From JBDTCS01 sp039923455 (GTDB lineage: Bacteria > Bacteroidota > Ignavibacteria > Palsa-1295), in NCBI GenBank assembly GCA_039923455.1, contig JBDTCS010000325.1, positions 1 to 8,949 on the forward strand: DNA of 8,949 bases, written 5' to 3'. Below are positions 1-7,031 of this stretch, piece after piece. Position 1 is the stretch's first letter; each line of letters opens with the position of its first letter. The notes under the pieces were generated by a model. The model worked only from the letters and a program-made list of their open reading frames with translations, ran no database searches and had not been told where the DNA came from. The position numbers and the translations under genes are program-made.

Positions 1-74
1 GCACTGACTCGGCGAACAATTGCCTTCGGGACGATGGGTAGCAGTGATGCGACAGCTTGATTGAAAAAATTCAT
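1..74 (-). CDS. N-terminal fragment of a gene running off the left edge, possibly proline dehydrogenase
   Basis: An ATG at 74 on the minus strand opens a frame with no stop up to the window edge, giving about 24 residues that begin MNFFNQAVASLLPIVPKAIV and continue RRVS. It starts 43 bases after the stop of the upstream lipoprotein gene, on the same strand, as expected for the next gene in line. The pattern of a short amphipathic start, then LPxVPKxIVRRVS, resembles from memory the N-terminus of single-domain proline dehydrogenases (FAD enzymes oxidising proline to pyrroline-5-carboxylate), which usually continue with RYIAG. That continuation lies outside the window, so the assignment is tentative. 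No Shine-Dalgarno sequence is visible before the ATG. That a gene starts here is more secure than its identity. Confidence 0.45.
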   Translation of the reverse strand, partial: MNFFNQAVASLLPIVPKAIVRRVS

Positions 75-117
75 TCGAAAAAGATAATGCTGAAATCAAA
101 AAAAACTTTCTGCCCGT

Positions 118-1371
118 TTAGAATACGCGCTTGAGCGTGGAGCGATCGAGCACGTACACGGTCGGCTTCTCGCGATCGGCGATCAAAAATCTTCCTTGCT
201 CATCCGGCATCGGAATGCCCGCTCCGAATCCGTGCAGCGCACCCGGCATCGCTCGCTCCGAGATCGTTTTACCATCGCCCGCTTGCAAAGTATAGAACAA
301 TCCGCGCGAGCCAACTTGCGCTTCTGATTCGAACGACAGTGTGAAGTAAAGATTGCTCTCTCCGACCGCGACGGGTGTTGCGAGTGGCTCTGTGAATCTG
401 CGACTCCAAAGATGCGCGGTATCGCCAAGCGCAAACGCGTCGATGCCGCTCACGACTTCACTTTCGAGCGTTCGAAATCCACTTGCAAAAATAGCACTCG
501 CATTTACGCCCACGCTGCCCGCGATGAATTGCACCGGATGTATCGCGATTGGTTTTGTTTGCGTCATGCTCGGCCATGGATACTCTGCGACGAACGCCGG
601 TCTGCGTTGCTCGGTCGCTTCACCTAAATACCCAAAGCAAATCGTTTGCTTTTTCAAACTCGTGATCGCAAGGTTTGAAGTTACACGCAAGCCGGTCAAA
701 ACGGTCACGCCCTTCGTTACGCCATTTGCATCCAGAGCAAGTAGTGTGTCAGCACCGCTTGCTCCATGATGCTCCATCGACACAACGATCTGTTTGAGCG
801 CTGCGCTGTAGGACAACGCGCTTACGGAGCAACCAGATTTTCGCTCCCATTTTTTGGATCCTGTTTTTAGATCGATCGCAATAAGATTCGAATCTGTCGG
901 AAGCAGAAGTTGATCGTTCGCAATCACGGCACTTGTGTTTAGCGTTGCTCCGACTGCCGCGCTCCATCGTGACTTTCCATCAAACGAGTAGGCGTTCACG
1001 CTTCCAGATAGTGATACTGTGTAGAGTGTTGACGAATCGCAAAGCAATTGATCGAGTGGTGATTGATCGAGCAATGCGAGTGTGCTCGTCAGCGAATCTC
1101 GATCGTTGAAAAATAGCACGTGCCCTCTTCTGGTGCCGATCGCAAAGCCGAGTGGTCGTGGAAGCGGGAGTGGTGGTGTCGAAAATCCGAGTGGAACAGC
1201 AAGCGAATCTACAGGTCGGGTTTGAGAGATCAAGTCTGGTGCACCGTCGAGCGCGATGCTTCGCGATCCATCCATTGAGAGGCCTGCACTGGATCGCATT
1301 CCAGGCAGATCCTCCGATTTTGCACACGCTCCGAGCAAACCCAAAACGCAAACCGCCAGCACGAAACGCAC
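118..1371 (-). CDS. PQQ-type beta-propeller lipoprotein, BamB-like
   Basis: Predicted lipoprotein of 417 residues. With the GTG start at 1371 it begins with a short signal (MRFVLAVCVLGLLGAC) ending in an LGAC lipobox, so Cys16 would be lipidated after cleavage by signal peptidase II. The rest shows repeated beta-propeller blades of the PQQ/quinoprotein type, for example LIAIDLKTGSKKWERKSG, a blade with VNAYSFDGKSRW and one with GIDAFALGDTAHLW. This resembles BamB, the propeller lipoprotein of the outer-membrane assembly machine, but many PQQ-repeat lipoproteins have other or unknown roles. The open frame extends to 1503, but that start would overlap the upstream gene by 107 bases. A TTG at 1413 (431 residues, overlapping the upstream stop by 17 bases) is the main rival start. 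No Shine-Dalgarno decides between them. Probably co-transcribed with the gene before it, 25 bases away. Confidence 0.72.
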   Translation of the reverse strand: MRFVLAVCVLGLLGACAKSEDLPGMRSSAGLSMDGSRSIALDGAPDLISQTRPVDSLAVPLGFSTPPLPLPRPLGFAIGTRRGHVLFFNDRDSLTSTLALLDQSPLDQLLCDSSTLYTVSLSGSVNAYSFDGKSRWSAAVGATLNTSAVIANDQLLLPTDSNLIAIDLKTGSKKWERKSGCSVSALSYSAALKQIVVSMEHHGASGADTLLALDANGVTKGVTVLTGLRVTSNLAITSLKKQTICFGYLGEATEQRRPAFVAEYPWPSMTQTKPIAIHPVQFIAGSVGVNASAIFASGFRTLESEVVSGIDAFALGDTAHLWSRRFTEPLATPVAVGESNLYFTLSFESEAQVGSRGLFYTLQAGDGKTISERAMPGALHGFGAGIPMPDEQGRFLIADREKPTVYVLDRSTLKRVF

Positions 1372-1396
1372 TGATACGTTGGGGCTGACGCTACGA

Positions 1397-2011
1397 TTAC
1401 GAAATCCGATCAATGAGTTTTTCTGCAACACTAAACTTTTCTGAATCGCCAAGTGCACCAATGGAACAAGCCTCGCGAAGATCGCTAAGCGTCCCCCCAA
1501 CATTCCTGGCGCCCATCAGGTGCGAGAAAAGTTGACGGTGCCATCCGAGTTGCGTCAGGAGCGCCACGATGCAAAGCTCGCGAGTGATCATATCAAGCCC
1601 CGGGCGGGAAAGCGTCTTGCCGTAGCCATCGACGACAGCCCATGCGGCAAGTTCTGGGCTAAGCCGCAGCATCTCGGTTCGGACAATCTCGGCATTGCGG
1701 GAATATATCCTCTCATAGAGAAGTGTACCTCGATCCTGGTATTGCTGAGAAAGCTGAGCCGCGTCTTGGGCGATCTGATTCGGATCGAGATGTGAAACAT
1801 CGGGCCAGGCGCGAGAAAGCGTTTTCAGTGCCTCCAGCGCAGCTGGGAATCCGGCAAAAAGATATGTTTGAAGGAAGCACTCGTATAGTGCTGTGCGATC
1901 AACGATCGAGTTGTGATGCAGTTCGGTCACATGCGCGACAAGCTTCGTATGCAACTCGGGCCTAGCGGCAAGTGCTGAGGCTTTCACCAAAGATTGTGTT
2001 TTTTGATCCAT
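1397..2011 (-). CDS. carboxymuconolactone decarboxylase (CMD/AhpD-like) family protein
   Basis: A 204-residue, probably cytoplasmic protein. Residues about 128-182 match the gamma-CMD family: YGKTLSRPGLD, then RELCIVALLTQLGWHRQLF, then SHLMGARNVGGTLSDLRE. E145 and H164 fall at conserved positions of the fold. Residues 41-62 (ALYECFLQTYLFAGFPAALE) look like a second, weaker copy of a helix pair seen in the family. There is no CxxC peroxidase motif of the AhpD type; the two visible cysteines near those helices are C45 and C147. Family members range from aromatic-degradation decarboxylases to uncharacterised proteins, so the substrate is unknown. The frame can be opened at a GTG at 2116, but that would translate through the terminator hairpin at 2071-2114, so ATG 2011 is chosen. 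The gene is the first after that terminator and probably starts a unit with the lipoprotein downstream. No clear promoter is visible in 2012-2070. Confidence 0.82.
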   Translation of the reverse strand: MDQKTQSLVKASALAARPELHTKLVAHVTELHHNSIVDRTALYECFLQTYLFAGFPAALEALKTLSRAWPDVSHLDPNQIAQDAAQLSQQYQDRGTLLYERIYSRNAEIVRTEMLRLSPELAAWAVVDGYGKTLSRPGLDMITRELCIVALLTQLGWHRQLFSHLMGARNVGGTLSDLREACSIGALGDSEKFSVAEKLIDRIS

Positions 2012-2070
2012 CAGATAAATTAATGATGGAGAGTAAATTCCAACTGCGGATTTATGGTGCCAGCGATCCC

Positions 2071-2114
2071 GAAAATAAAAAGTAGCCCGTGAGCCCTTTC
2101 GATAGCTCACGGGC
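2071..2114 (-). terminator. rho-independent terminator after the TonB receptor gene
   Basis: A perfect 10-bp inverted repeat, GCCCGTGAGC at 2085-2094 and GCTCACGGGC at 2105-2114, encloses a 10-base loop. Read on the minus strand the stem is followed by TACTTTTTATTTTC (2071-2084). A GC-rich stem plus T-rich tail is the classic intrinsic terminator layout. It lies about 70 bases past the receptor stop codon. The plus-strand side has no T tract, so it should work in one direction only. It separates the receptor gene from the CMD/lipoprotein pair. Confidence 0.9.
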
Positions 2115-2184
2115 ACCGTATGTTGCGATAGGATTGATTAATTCACCTAGTGGAGAAAATTTTTTTGCCTCAACGCATCATCAC

Positions 2185-4734
2185 TTAATACTCCAGGCTC
2201 GCTTGCACCGCGAACATCCGCGGTTGTCCGTAGTGAGTGCCGCTGAATGTTGATTCGAATTTGTAGAGATACTTCGTGTCAAAAACATTCGAGACGGTTG
2301 CACCGATGGTAAGAGGAAGTCCGAGCTTTGTAAACCGAAAGCCGAGCGATAGATCAAACGTCGCATGCGCTGCCACAGATTTATCCGGCGACCCAGGTAG
2401 ATCCGAAGCGAGATTCAGCATATCAATAACCTCCGTCGAATAGCCTCTGCGCAGCAACTCCGCACGTGCACCAGCTTCGTCCGGACCTTTGCCAGTGCTG
2501 TCAGTCAGATCGAACGGCAAGCCGGAATCAAATCTCCCGCCGAGCACTGCAAAAAATCCGGAGCTGTGCGTGTAACGAAGATTGAAACTCGCAGTGAGGA
2601 GCTGATTGTGCTCGGTCTGAAATTGATCTTCTCCAGCGAATGGATGATTATATGCGTCGCCCTCTTCACCGAGAATCAGTCCCGAAGCAAACGGTGAACT
2701 TCCATCGGTGGGCTTCACACCTTTTGCCGAGCAAGTGCTGAAGGCGAGATAGCCATCGAAATTATTCCAGTTGCGAAGTCGGACTTGCAACTCACCACCG
2801 AATACCATTCCCTGTTTCAAGTTGACCGGAAAAATCACACCCGAATTGCCGAGTTCGACTTTCACGAGATAGTTATCGATGAACTTGCTGTATCCTGCGA
2901 GATCCAGCGAGAGATAATCATTCAATTGATATGCACCGCCAAGTTCGATAACGTGTGCACGCTCGGCTTGCAAATGTGTTGGAGTAGTACCTTGATCGGG
3001 AGACGTAAGCGCGAATGCCTGACTGGAGCTTGATACAAGAATATTCTCCAAAGGCGCCTGCATCACGATACGGTTATAGGAGACTCGCAGCAAAAGATCT
3101 CGCGATGCTGCGAAGGCAATTCCAAGTCGAGGTGAAATACCGGTCTCGTTCTCGAATAAGTCGAACATATCGAAACGCACTCCTGCACTGACTGTCCAGT
3201 TCTCGAAATGCATCACATCCTGCACGTATGCATCGAACCGTTTACCCGTCGCGGCAGTATCGACCAAGAATGGATGACCGCCCGGCTTGGTAATATCATA
3301 CGGCACATAGCGCGGATCGCCGGGAGGAGTGGAGTCCGAGACTGCCGGATTCGTAATAGCAAACGTGAGATACTCTTCGAGTGGATAGCTCTCACCACCG
3401 ACTCCGATCTTAAAATCATTCGGAATATTCAACCAATCGGATTTGAGCGAATACTCAATCTGGCCACCTGTAGCTCTATCATTGCGTCTTCCACCGATAA
3501 AAAATCGCTCATTCTTCAGTGCAAGAATGCTGTCGGCGGGCGAAGCAATACTCGATAAACCCGAACTGGTGATCGCTGCCTTTGATTGCTTGGTGTAACC
3601 GAGCACGGAGAGTTGTGATTGATCGGAAAGCTGCATGTTCAATCGCAGGCCGCCCATATAGTCGCGCAACTCCTGATGTTGATCTTGCAAACTCCCGACT
3701 TTGCTCGGTGCGTCGTAGTTTGTGTTGTTCACACTGCCGAGTATCACGAGATCCGCTTTATCTCCGAGCAAAAAATTCAATTTGCCGAAAAGATGATTCG
3801 CCTCGCCGTGCGTGTGAAACGGATCGAAGCTGCTAACCGGGTCAAGGTATCTGTCGGAGATGCTGTTCGAATACGCAAGGTAGATCGCCGCGACACCATT
3901 AATATTTCCGCCAACATCGACTGCACGTTCCTGATTGTTAAAACTCCCAAGCATGTACGATGCACGCGCGAAGATCGGCGCATCGAATCCGGATTTCGTC
4001 GTCACCGCGACAATCGCCGAAGTTGCAACGCCATACTCTGCGTTCAGCCCACCACGCATGATGTCCACCGACTCCATGAGCCCTGCGTTGAATAACGGAG
4101 CGTACACACGAGTCTGATTTCCGGTTACAGGTATTCCATCGATCACGTATTGCAGCTGCGCATCTTCACCACGCATGTGCATACGACCGTCTTCGTCGGG
4201 GACCGTGCCGGGTGTGTTGTAAAGCACAGCCTCCATCCCTTTACCGGCGGCGGTAGTTGGGAGCGCGCGAATTTGCTCGGCACTAAGAAATGTGTGCGGG
4301 CTAGTGCGTCCGGATTCGAGTAGCGAAGTTTCGACGGTGACTTCGGAGCCTTGATATACCTTGAAAGATTCAAGCGTCAGAATGACCGGCACGCTTGAGT
4401 TGATCGTCGTTCGCGCAGATGCTAACTCGGAATCACCTTTCATTACGCGAACTTCGTATGTCGCAAAAGGCAGATTCCGAAAAATAAAATGTCCGCTTCC
4501 ATCGATCGTCGATGCTTCGACTATCGATCCCGTCATGATCTCACGAACCTCTACCCGAAGGCGCACGCTGCTCTGCTCCTTTGGCTGGTATACGCCGGAA
4601 AGTGTACCAACGGATTGCTGTGCACGCAGCGTCAGCGGAGCAACGAATGCCAATATTAAAGCTGACCATACGAGGCATCGGAGCGCAAAAGCACTTTTAG
4701 AATAGGTAGTGGTCAACGATAGGTTGTGATGCAT
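2185..4734 (-). CDS. TonB-dependent outer-membrane receptor with N-terminal carboxypeptidase-regulatory-like domain
   Basis: An 849-residue outer-membrane transporter. It begins with a signal peptide (hydrophobic stretch about 21-37, likely cleavage after TLRA at 38). A beta-sandwich of the CarboxypepD_reg type follows at about 42-122 (GxFxFxNLPxATYEV pattern). Near 129-136 the segment GSEVTVET could be the TonB box. The plug domain spans about 145-248 and includes MHMRGEDAQLQYVIDGIPVT and the ending GLNAEYGVATSAIVAVTTKSG. The rest is a long beta-barrel ending in an aromatic residue (SLEY), as expected for BAM-assembled barrels. The length and the lack of a SusD-like neighbour argue against a SusC polysaccharide porin; a Cir/FecA-like receptor for a metal chelate or other small ligand is more likely, but the ligand cannot be read from sequence. 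The frame is intact. A promoter element lies just upstream and a strong terminator downstream, so it may be transcribed alone. Confidence 0.93.
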   Translation of the reverse strand: MHHNLSLTTTYSKSAFALRCLVWSALILAFVAPLTLRAQQSVGTLSGVYQPKEQSSVRLRVEVREIMTGSIVEASTIDGSGHFIFRNLPFATYEVRVMKGDSELASARTTINSSVPVILTLESFKVYQGSEVTVETSLLESGRTSPHTFLSAEQIRALPTTAAGKGMEAVLYNTPGTVPDEDGRMHMRGEDAQLQYVIDGIPVTGNQTRVYAPLFNAGLMESVDIMRGGLNAEYGVATSAIVAVTTKSGFDAPIFARASYMLGSFNNQERAVDVGGNINGVAAIYLAYSNSISDRYLDPVSSFDPFHTHGEANHLFGKLNFLLGDKADLVILGSVNNTNYDAPSKVGSLQDQHQELRDYMGGLRLNMQLSDQSQLSVLGYTKQSKAAITSSGLSSIASPADSILALKNERFFIGGRRNDRATGGQIEYSLKSDWLNIPNDFKIGVGGESYPLEEYLTFAITNPAVSDSTPPGDPRYVPYDITKPGGHPFLVDTAATGKRFDAYVQDVMHFENWTVSAGVRFDMFDLFENETGISPRLGIAFAASRDLLLRVSYNRIVMQAPLENILVSSSSQAFALTSPDQGTTPTHLQAERAHVIELGGAYQLNDYLSLDLAGYSKFIDNYLVKVELGNSGVIFPVNLKQGMVFGGELQVRLRNWNNFDGYLAFSTCSAKGVKPTDGSSPFASGLILGEEGDAYNHPFAGEDQFQTEHNQLLTASFNLRYTHSSGFFAVLGGRFDSGLPFDLTDSTGKGPDEAGARAELLRRGYSTEVIDMLNLASDLPGSPDKSVAAHATFDLSLGFRFTKLGLPLTIGATVSNVFDTKYLYKFESTFSGTHYGQPRMFAVQASLEY

Positions 4735-4787
4735 AGAATATTGTTGTGATACTCTCCGTGGTGGAACGCAGCCTTAGTCAGGCAAGC

Positions 4788-4795
4788 CAAATATA
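4788..4795 (-). promoter_or_regulatory. candidate -7 promoter element (TAnnTTTG type) for the receptor gene
   Basis: On the minus strand this reads TATATTTG, an exact match to the TAnnTTTG -7 consensus of the Bacteroidota primary sigma factor. It would place the transcript start near 4781, leaving a leader of about 45 bases before the receptor ATG at 4734. I do not see a good TTTG -33 element at the usual spacing, so the support is one-sided. The site lies after the hairpin that follows the kinase gene, which is the expected order for the end of one unit and the start of the next. Confidence 0.45.
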
Positions 4796-4804
4796 GCAGG
4801 CACG

Positions 4805-4845
4805 AAAATTCTCCGTAGCAGATAAACCGCTTCGTTACTGAGAAT
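4805..4845 (-). terminator. weak terminator-like hairpin after the sensor kinase gene
   Basis: Read on the minus strand, ATTCTC pairs with GAGAAT (outer arms 4840-4845 and 4808-4813). After a one-base A/G mismatch GTA pairs with TAC, and an inner GCGG/CTGC helix closes a TTTAT loop, with five unpaired bases on one side. The stem runs straight into TTTT at 4805-4808. It begins about 45 bases past the kinase stop codon. The stem is imperfect and the T run short, so it could be a leaky terminator or a chance fold. Confidence 0.35.
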
Positions 4846-4890
4846 CTTCTTATGTGATGTGGAAGTATTGGCGGTCCGTGATCAGCGAAC

Positions 4891-6294
4891 TTAGACGAGA
4901 AACTCAACTGTGACTGTCGTGCCGCGACCAAGTTCGGACTCGATACGCAATTGATATCCGGCTTCTTCTGCGATCGACTTCGCAATTGCGAGGCCTAAGC
5001 CTGCACCACCACTCTTGCGCGAGCGAGAAGGATCACCGCGATAGAAGCGCTCGAAAACGTGGGGAAGATCATCCGGAGCTATGCCAACGCCGGTATCTCG
5101 AATACTCAGCATTGCCCGATTCTGAGCTGTCTCGGCTTTCACCTGCACCGAACCGCCAGCTGGAGTGTATTGAATTGCATTGAGCACAACATTGTAGAGG
5201 AGGCGCGCAAACTTCTGAGCGTCTCCACTAGCTTGCAAACTGGAATCAAGATTTGCTTCAAGGCTAATACCTTTTTCCGTGACAAGCCCAGAGAGCCTTG
5301 TGATAACGGCACCCGCTATGGAGTCGAGATCGAAAGTTTCGTCGGTAGCTTCGGGGCTTCGCTCGGTCTGGCTGTCAATCGTTGCGAGTAGCAACAGATC
5401 TTGCACGATCGCGATCAACCTATCGACTTCTTCGAGATTACTTTCGAGCAGCGCGTTACGCTCGCCGGTTGCAGCACTTATTCGGAGTTCCACTTCGATC
5501 TCACCTTTCAGTACCGTGAGTGGTGTTCGAAGTTCGTGCGCGGCATCGGCAGTGAAATTTCGGAGTTGCTCAATGCTGGCATTACGTTCGTCGAGCACTT
5601 CGTTAATGGTGCGAGCGAGCAGCGCAACTTCGTGCACACGTGCGGTGATCGGAAGCCGTGCATTCCTATTGGCTCCACGTTCACGAATAGCCTCGGCCCC
5701 GCGAATTAGTTCTGTGATCGGCGCGAGCGAGAGATTTGCAACCGTGTACCCAACAAAGAATGACACCAAAACGCCCAGCAATAACATCAGTCCATATTGA
5801 CGAACCATTGCATCTTGCGCTTCTTCGATTACGATCATGTTCATCGATGCGATGGCAAACATATCCCCGTGTTTCGCGGCGATAGAGCGAAGTCGAGAGT
5901 TACCGTCCTGCGACTCCCATTTGATCGGCTGCAATAAATGTGCAAGTGCTGCACGCTGTATACTGTCAGGAGGACGCTCGGTGAGCGAGTCGTCATAGAG
6001 CAACGTGAAGCCGCTTGTCTTAGCACGAAGTATCGTCAAGTGTAATCGCGCCTCACCGGTAGCAACGTGCAACGCAGCCACACGAGCAAGCTCTACGAAT
6101 GAAGTTGCATCGGTCACGCTACGCAATAGCAATCCGAGTTCGGTTCGCACTTCCGCATCACTTCGCGCAAGAAGGGAATTGCGTATGGAGAAAAAGGAGG
6201 CCGCAAAGAAGAGTGTGAGAAAAACACAAAACGCGAGCGCAATAATACTTGCAGTTCTAACGCGAATGCTGCGCGGCTTTCCGAACTTTGCCAT
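4891..6294 (-). CDS. membrane sensor histidine kinase (HAMP, HisKA, HATPase; CusS/OmpR-partner type)
   Basis: A 467-residue inner-membrane sensor kinase. Transmembrane segments lie at about 14-36 and 168-187, enclosing a periplasmic sensor region of about 130 residues. HAMP follows at about 188-240 (it includes the LAPI turn). The dimerisation/phosphoacceptor H-box is AAHELRTPLT with His253. The ATPase domain has an N-box with Asn372, a G1 box DTGVGI at 400-405, an F-box FERFYRG near 414 and a G2 box GGAGLGLAI at 429-437. All catalytic motifs are present. The layout is that of CusS-like kinases, but no metal-binding motif is obvious in the sensor region, so the signal is unknown. ATG 6294 shares its A with the regulator's TGA stop. 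A GTG three bases earlier, overlapping by four, is equally possible. Either way translation is probably coupled. It should phosphorylate the response regulator encoded just before it. Confidence 0.95.
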   Translation of the reverse strand: MAKFGKPRSIRVRTASIIALAFCVFLTLFFAASFFSIRNSLLARSDAEVRTELGLLLRSVTDATSFVELARVAALHVATGEARLHLTILRAKTSGFTLLYDDSLTERPPDSIQRAALAHLLQPIKWESQDGNSRLRSIAAKHGDMFAIASMNMIVIEEAQDAMVRQYGLMLLLGVLVSFFVGYTVANLSLAPITELIRGAEAIRERGANRNARLPITARVHEVALLARTINEVLDERNASIEQLRNFTADAAHELRTPLTVLKGEIEVELRISAATGERNALLESNLEEVDRLIAIVQDLLLLATIDSQTERSPEATDETFDLDSIAGAVITRLSGLVTEKGISLEANLDSSLQASGDAQKFARLLYNVVLNAIQYTPAGGSVQVKAETAQNRAMLSIRDTGVGIAPDDLPHVFERFYRGDPSRSRKSGGAGLGLAIAKSIAEEAGYQLRIESELGRGTTVTVEFLV

Positions 6295-6989
6295 CACGGC
6301 TTTGGGGTGAGGATATCATCACGAAGAATATAGCCGACGCCGCGAATCGTGTGAAAGAGCGGCCGCGAATCTTCGAGATCAATTTTCTTTCGAAGATACA
6401 TCATGTACACTTCGACGATATTGGAATCCTGATCGATCTCATCATTCCACACTTTTTGCGCGATCACAGGCTTACTCTGTGCTCGTTCCGGATTGCGAAG
6501 GAAGAACTCGAGCAGACTAAATTCACGAGGCGAGAGATCAATTTTATTACCGGCACGCAAAACTTCGCGAGTAGTCAGATCAACCTCGAGATCGTGATAC
6601 GTAAGCTTGTTTGCACGAGCGGCTACTTCCCTTCGTCGCACCAATGCTTTGATCCGTGCGACTAATTCTTCGAATGCGAAAGGCTTTGGCAAATAGTCAT
6701 CGGCGCCAACTTCAAATCCGAGCAGCTTTTCTTTCAAGCTATCCCGAGCCGATAAGACGAGTATCGAGCTCTCACTCTTTCTTTCCCGTAGCGTTCGGAT
6801 TAGCGATATGCCGTCCAAGCCGGGCAGTAACAGATCGACGGTGATAACATCAAACTTTGTTTGAAGTGCTTTACGCAAACCTTCATCACCTGTCTCAGCA
6901 ATCTCGGTCGTGAAGCCTTCGGCAAGCAGTCCGCGCTGCACAAAGCGTGCAACTTTACTCTCATCCTCGATGATCAGAACCGTTGGCAT
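6294..6989 (-). CDS. OmpR/CusR-family response regulator
   Basis: A 231-residue DNA-binding response regulator. The receiver domain (about 1-118) has the acidic pair E8/D9, the phosphoacceptor D52 in VDLLLPGLDG, S80 at the switch position and K102 in the YLPKPF motif. The winged-helix domain (about 128-223) has DLSPREFSLLEFFLRNP, a recognition-helix region with SNIVEVYMMYLRKKI, and the terminal wing HTIRGVGYIL. This is the full OmpR/PhoB architecture, closest in feel to CusR/CopR regulators. The frame could open at a TTG at 6995, but ATG 6989 gives the standard MPTVLIIEDE start and is preferred. It lies 42 bases after the PLD gene. I see no convincing promoter in that gap, so the pair may be read through from upstream. 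Its partner kinase follows with overlapping stop and start codons. Confidence 0.95.
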   Translation of the reverse strand: MPTVLIIEDESKVARFVQRGLLAEGFTTEIAETGDEGLRKALQTKFDVITVDLLLPGLDGISLIRTLRERKSESSILVLSARDSLKEKLLGFEVGADDYLPKPFAFEELVARIKALVRRREVAARANKLTYHDLEVDLTTREVLRAGNKIDLSPREFSLLEFFLRNPERAQSKPVIAQKVWNDEIDQDSNIVEVYMMYLRKKIDLEDSRPLFHTIRGVGYILRDDILTPKP

Positions 6990-7031
6990 GAACAAATGGG
7001 CTGTTAAAAGATTGGGTGCAGCAGACGCTGC

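Noticed and set aside
98..105. Run of eight T on the minus strand after the lipoprotein stop, considered as a terminator tail
   Set aside because: I can find no stem-loop immediately before the run, and the next gene starts only a few dozen bases further on.
3619..4095. Open frame of 158 codons on the plus strand inside the TonB receptor gene
   Set aside because: It is antisense to a well-supported 849-residue gene, its product is rich in Arg, Ser and Cys with no recognisable domain, and the receptor frame explains the region fully.
2185..4734. SusC-type polysaccharide transporter identity for the TonB receptor
   Set aside because: The protein is shorter than typical SusC proteins (about 1000 residues) and no SusD-like lipoprotein gene is adjacent.
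4753..4816. Direct repeat of ACGGAGA (minus strand) at 4810-4816 and 4753-4759 flanking the promoter element, considered as a regulator site
   Set aside because: A 7-base repeat within about 157 bases is expected by chance nearly once, and the 57-base spacing is unusual for OmpR-type half-sites.
5279..5800. Open frame of 173 codons on the plus strand inside the sensor kinase gene
   Set aside because: The product is low-complexity, Ser/Arg/Ala-rich, and antisense to the HAMP and HisKA coding region. It is a shadow of the kinase codon pattern.
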